Notes under the pieces: generated by a model
The model's database searches: none
Told to the model about the DNA's origin: nothing
What the model saw: only the letters and a program-made list of their open reading frames with translations
NCBI GenBank assembly: GCA_016903695.1
Contig: JADQBB010000006.1
Span: forward strand, 1 to 64,000
DNA: 64,000 nucleotides
DNA from: Chlorogloea purpurea SAG 13.99
GTDB lineage: Bacteria; Cyanobacteriota; Cyanobacteriia; Cyanobacteriales; Microcystaceae
Reading direction: 5' to 3'
In this document: piece by piece, positions 62,751-64,000 of the stretch
How the letters are laid out: every line of letters starts with the position of its first letter
Position numbering within the stretch: the first letter of the stretch is position 1
Made by a program: the position numbers and the translations under genes

Positions 62751-64000
62751 AGATCCTGCGAAAATAAAAGCCATGATAGCCGCTGACAAATCGATCGCCA
62801 TGAAAAGGAATGTTAACGGTTCTATGGTCTTGCCAACTATCGATTAGTTCATAACCGATCGATTCAATTGATTTGATGAACTGTGAGCGGTTTTGAATTT
62901 TATAAGGCGTTAAGGCGAAGCAGAGATTCTGTAAAGTGAAATACTCCGGCCCGTCATAAAAGGGAACGCGATTGATTAAGATATGTGTCGGTTTATATTC
63001 TAAACCGCTTAAAAGCTCGTTTAGATCCCCCTCCACGTATTGTAATGTTCCACAGGTTAAAAAAATGTCAACACCGCTCGCATCGGAGAAATCGAAAGTG
63101 AAGGCTAAATTATCGTCTTTAACCCGCGGCAGAGCGACTTTAACCACTTCCGGCACATCATAAATAGTCCAGCACCAATCTCTAGGGTCATGTATATAGT
63201 TACGATAGGCATAATAACTCGTCTCTCCCAAGCGACCTCCGAAATCGAAAATTGTAGCTTTAGGGGTTAACACCGATTGTAGCCAGAAGATGATCGGATA
63301 ATCTTTCGGGTTAAACTCTCCAACTGCAGCGATAGAAAAATAACCGGCCTGATCATAACCGCATCTTTTCCTCTCCGAGATCGCCCGTTCAGCTTCGGTG
63401 AATGTGGAGAACACGCCTCGATAAGCGTTAGGAGTACGTGAAAAAGCCCAGTAATTATAGTAGTCAGAGATTATCGGGGCTGTCGTTAGAACGTTTTTGA
63501 TTTTTAGTTTTAAATTTTTAAGGGGTTTGGAAATTAATTTCAAGAACTTGTTTATTCTCGTGACCCCAGAACGTAATAACTCGTATTTAGTAGTTGGTTT
63601 TCGCTTCGAGAGAATACCGAGCGCGGCGATCTTGATATTATCTTTCCATCGGGATTGTCCGGGGGGAGTTGGATGCAGTCCTGATTTACGCAGATAATAA
63701 TTCGCCTGATAAACTCTCGCTTGTAGATCGAGCGATCGTAGACAGAAATGAATCCCTAGGGCTACAGAATAGGATTCTCCATTCTTGTAAAGGTGAGGGG
63801 CTAAACTTGGATGGTGAACCCCTCTCCCTGGCGAGAGATGGAATATATTCGCCTTCGGTTGATTCTGCGCCCTATAATCGGCCGCTTCTAGATTGCCAAA
63901 ATAATAATTTTCTATCTCGGTCGGAGTTAGAATTTGACGATCGTTACCATCAAAAAGATTGACTTCTCTCTCACCCTGGATCTGAAAGAGAAAAGTGATC
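62740..64000 (-). CDS. JmjC/cupin-like domain fused to TIGR04325 methyltransferase (5' end beyond window)
   Basis: The minus-strand frame is open from the edge at 64000 to the stop at 62740, about 419 codons seen, with no start codon needed at 63543 (that position is only a TTG inside the frame). The N-terminal part reads ITFLFQIQGEREVNLFDG and later PGRGVHHPSLAPHLYKNGESYSVALG, the pattern of the second half of cupin_8/JmjC-like oxygenases; the iron-binding HxD would lie beyond the window. After a basic linker, the methyltransferase half begins (YRGVFSTFTEAERAI, IFDFGGRLGETSYY, TIYDVPEVVKVA), matching TIGR04325. It precedes the NRPS genes by 300 bases on the same strand. In-frame fusion is seen; catalytic roles are inference. 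Confidence 0.8.
   Translation of the reverse strand, partial: ITFLFQIQGEREVNLFDGNDRQILTPTEIENYYFGNLEAADYRAQNQPKANIFHLSPGRGVHHPSLAPHLYKNGESYSVALGIHFCLRSLDLQARVYQANYYLRKSGLHPTPPGQSRWKDNIKIAALGILSKRKPTTKYELLRSGVTRINKFLKLISKPLKNLKLKIKNVLTTAPIISDYYNYWAFSRTPNAYRGVFSTFTEAERAISERKRCGYDQAGYFSIAAVGEFNPKDYPIIFWLQSVLTPKATIFDFGGRLGETSYYAYRNYIHDPRDWCWTIYDVPEVVKVALPRVKDDNLAFTFDFSDASGVDIFLTCGTLQYVEGDLNELLSGLEYKPTHILINRVPFYDGPEYFTLQNLCFALTPYKIQNRSQFIKSIESIGYELIDSWQDHRTVNIPFHGDRFVSGYHGFYFRRIFKE

Noticed and set aside
63669-63962. 97-codon plus-strand ORF near the window end
   Set aside because: It is antisense to the open cupin-methyltransferase frame, which has clear domain signals, so this ORF is a shadow.
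1-64000. tRNA or rRNA genes
   Set aside because: No cloverleaf-like sequence with a T-loop GTTCGA and an acceptor stem was found outside coding regions by eye; a small one could be missed without a covariance search.

Overview
The window is chromosomal DNA of a cyanobacterium. It holds photosynthesis genes (5' end of psbA, psbY, the OmpR-type regulator rpaB, raf1, tandem-BMC ccmO), plastid-shared ycf genes (ycf35, ycf46, a CCB-type haem-maturation gene), cyanobacterial conserved families (DUF3086, TIGR02652, DUF2949) and at least eleven copies of the cyanobacterial octamer GCGATCGC. The full-length modular olefin synthase points to the subset of cyanobacteria that make terminal alkenes through the Ols route. 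I cannot name the species. I found no tRNA, rRNA, CRISPR array, insertion sequence or prophage.

Layout. Positions 1-7.0 kb: psbA (edge, minus), a zinc alcohol dehydrogenase, a VOC protein, an anchored methyltransferase with a GNAT gene, a divergent manganese/zinc-type ABC binding-protein/ATPase pair with no permease, a DUF3086 gene and plsY. Positions 7.2-14.3 kb: a secreted LTxxQ-type protein followed by a tight same-strand run of an orphan HydE-like radical SAM enzyme, a membrane-anchored methyltransferase, an EamA transporter, an AsnB-type amidotransferase and a GT2 glycosyltransferase. I consider this run the best candidate for an undescribed pathway outside the NRPS region. Positions 14.3-18.7 kb: ycf35, ycf46 with a ribbon-helix-helix/zinc-ribbon gene, VOC and TIGR02652 genes, a gamma-carbonic-anhydrase-like gene and psbY. 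Positions 18.7-28.3 kb: the 2713-residue olefin synthase, a glutaredoxin-like gene and an acyl-lipid desaturase. Positions 28.4-45 kb: housekeeping genes (murE, tyrS, an acyltransferase, a CCB gene, rpaB, radA, larC, a YrdC-family gene, an ArsA/Get3-type ATPase, an HDAC-family gene), interspersed with accessory genes (DUF433/DUF5615 pair, two Uma2 genes) and a secreted CpcT/CpeT-like protein. Positions 45-51.3 kb: a SWIM zinc-finger protein, an MNT nucleotidyltransferase with a broken downstream partner, a ThyX-like protein overlapping dut, an esterase lipoprotein and two unknown small genes. Positions 51.3-56.4 kb: a raf1-csaB-crtD run divergent from ccmO.

Positions 56.5-64.0 kb are the downstream end of a nonribosomal peptide cluster, all on the minus strand. 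An open reading frame that runs off the window edge joins a JmjC/cupin-like domain in frame to a TIGR04325 methyltransferase. It is followed by a C-A-PCP protein whose A-domain code resembles valine, and by a TubC-docking-C-PCP-TE protein that has no adenylation domain and carries HR in place of HH in the condensation motif. The rest of the cluster must lie beyond position 64000.

All calls were made by reading the sequence and recalling family features. No database search was run.
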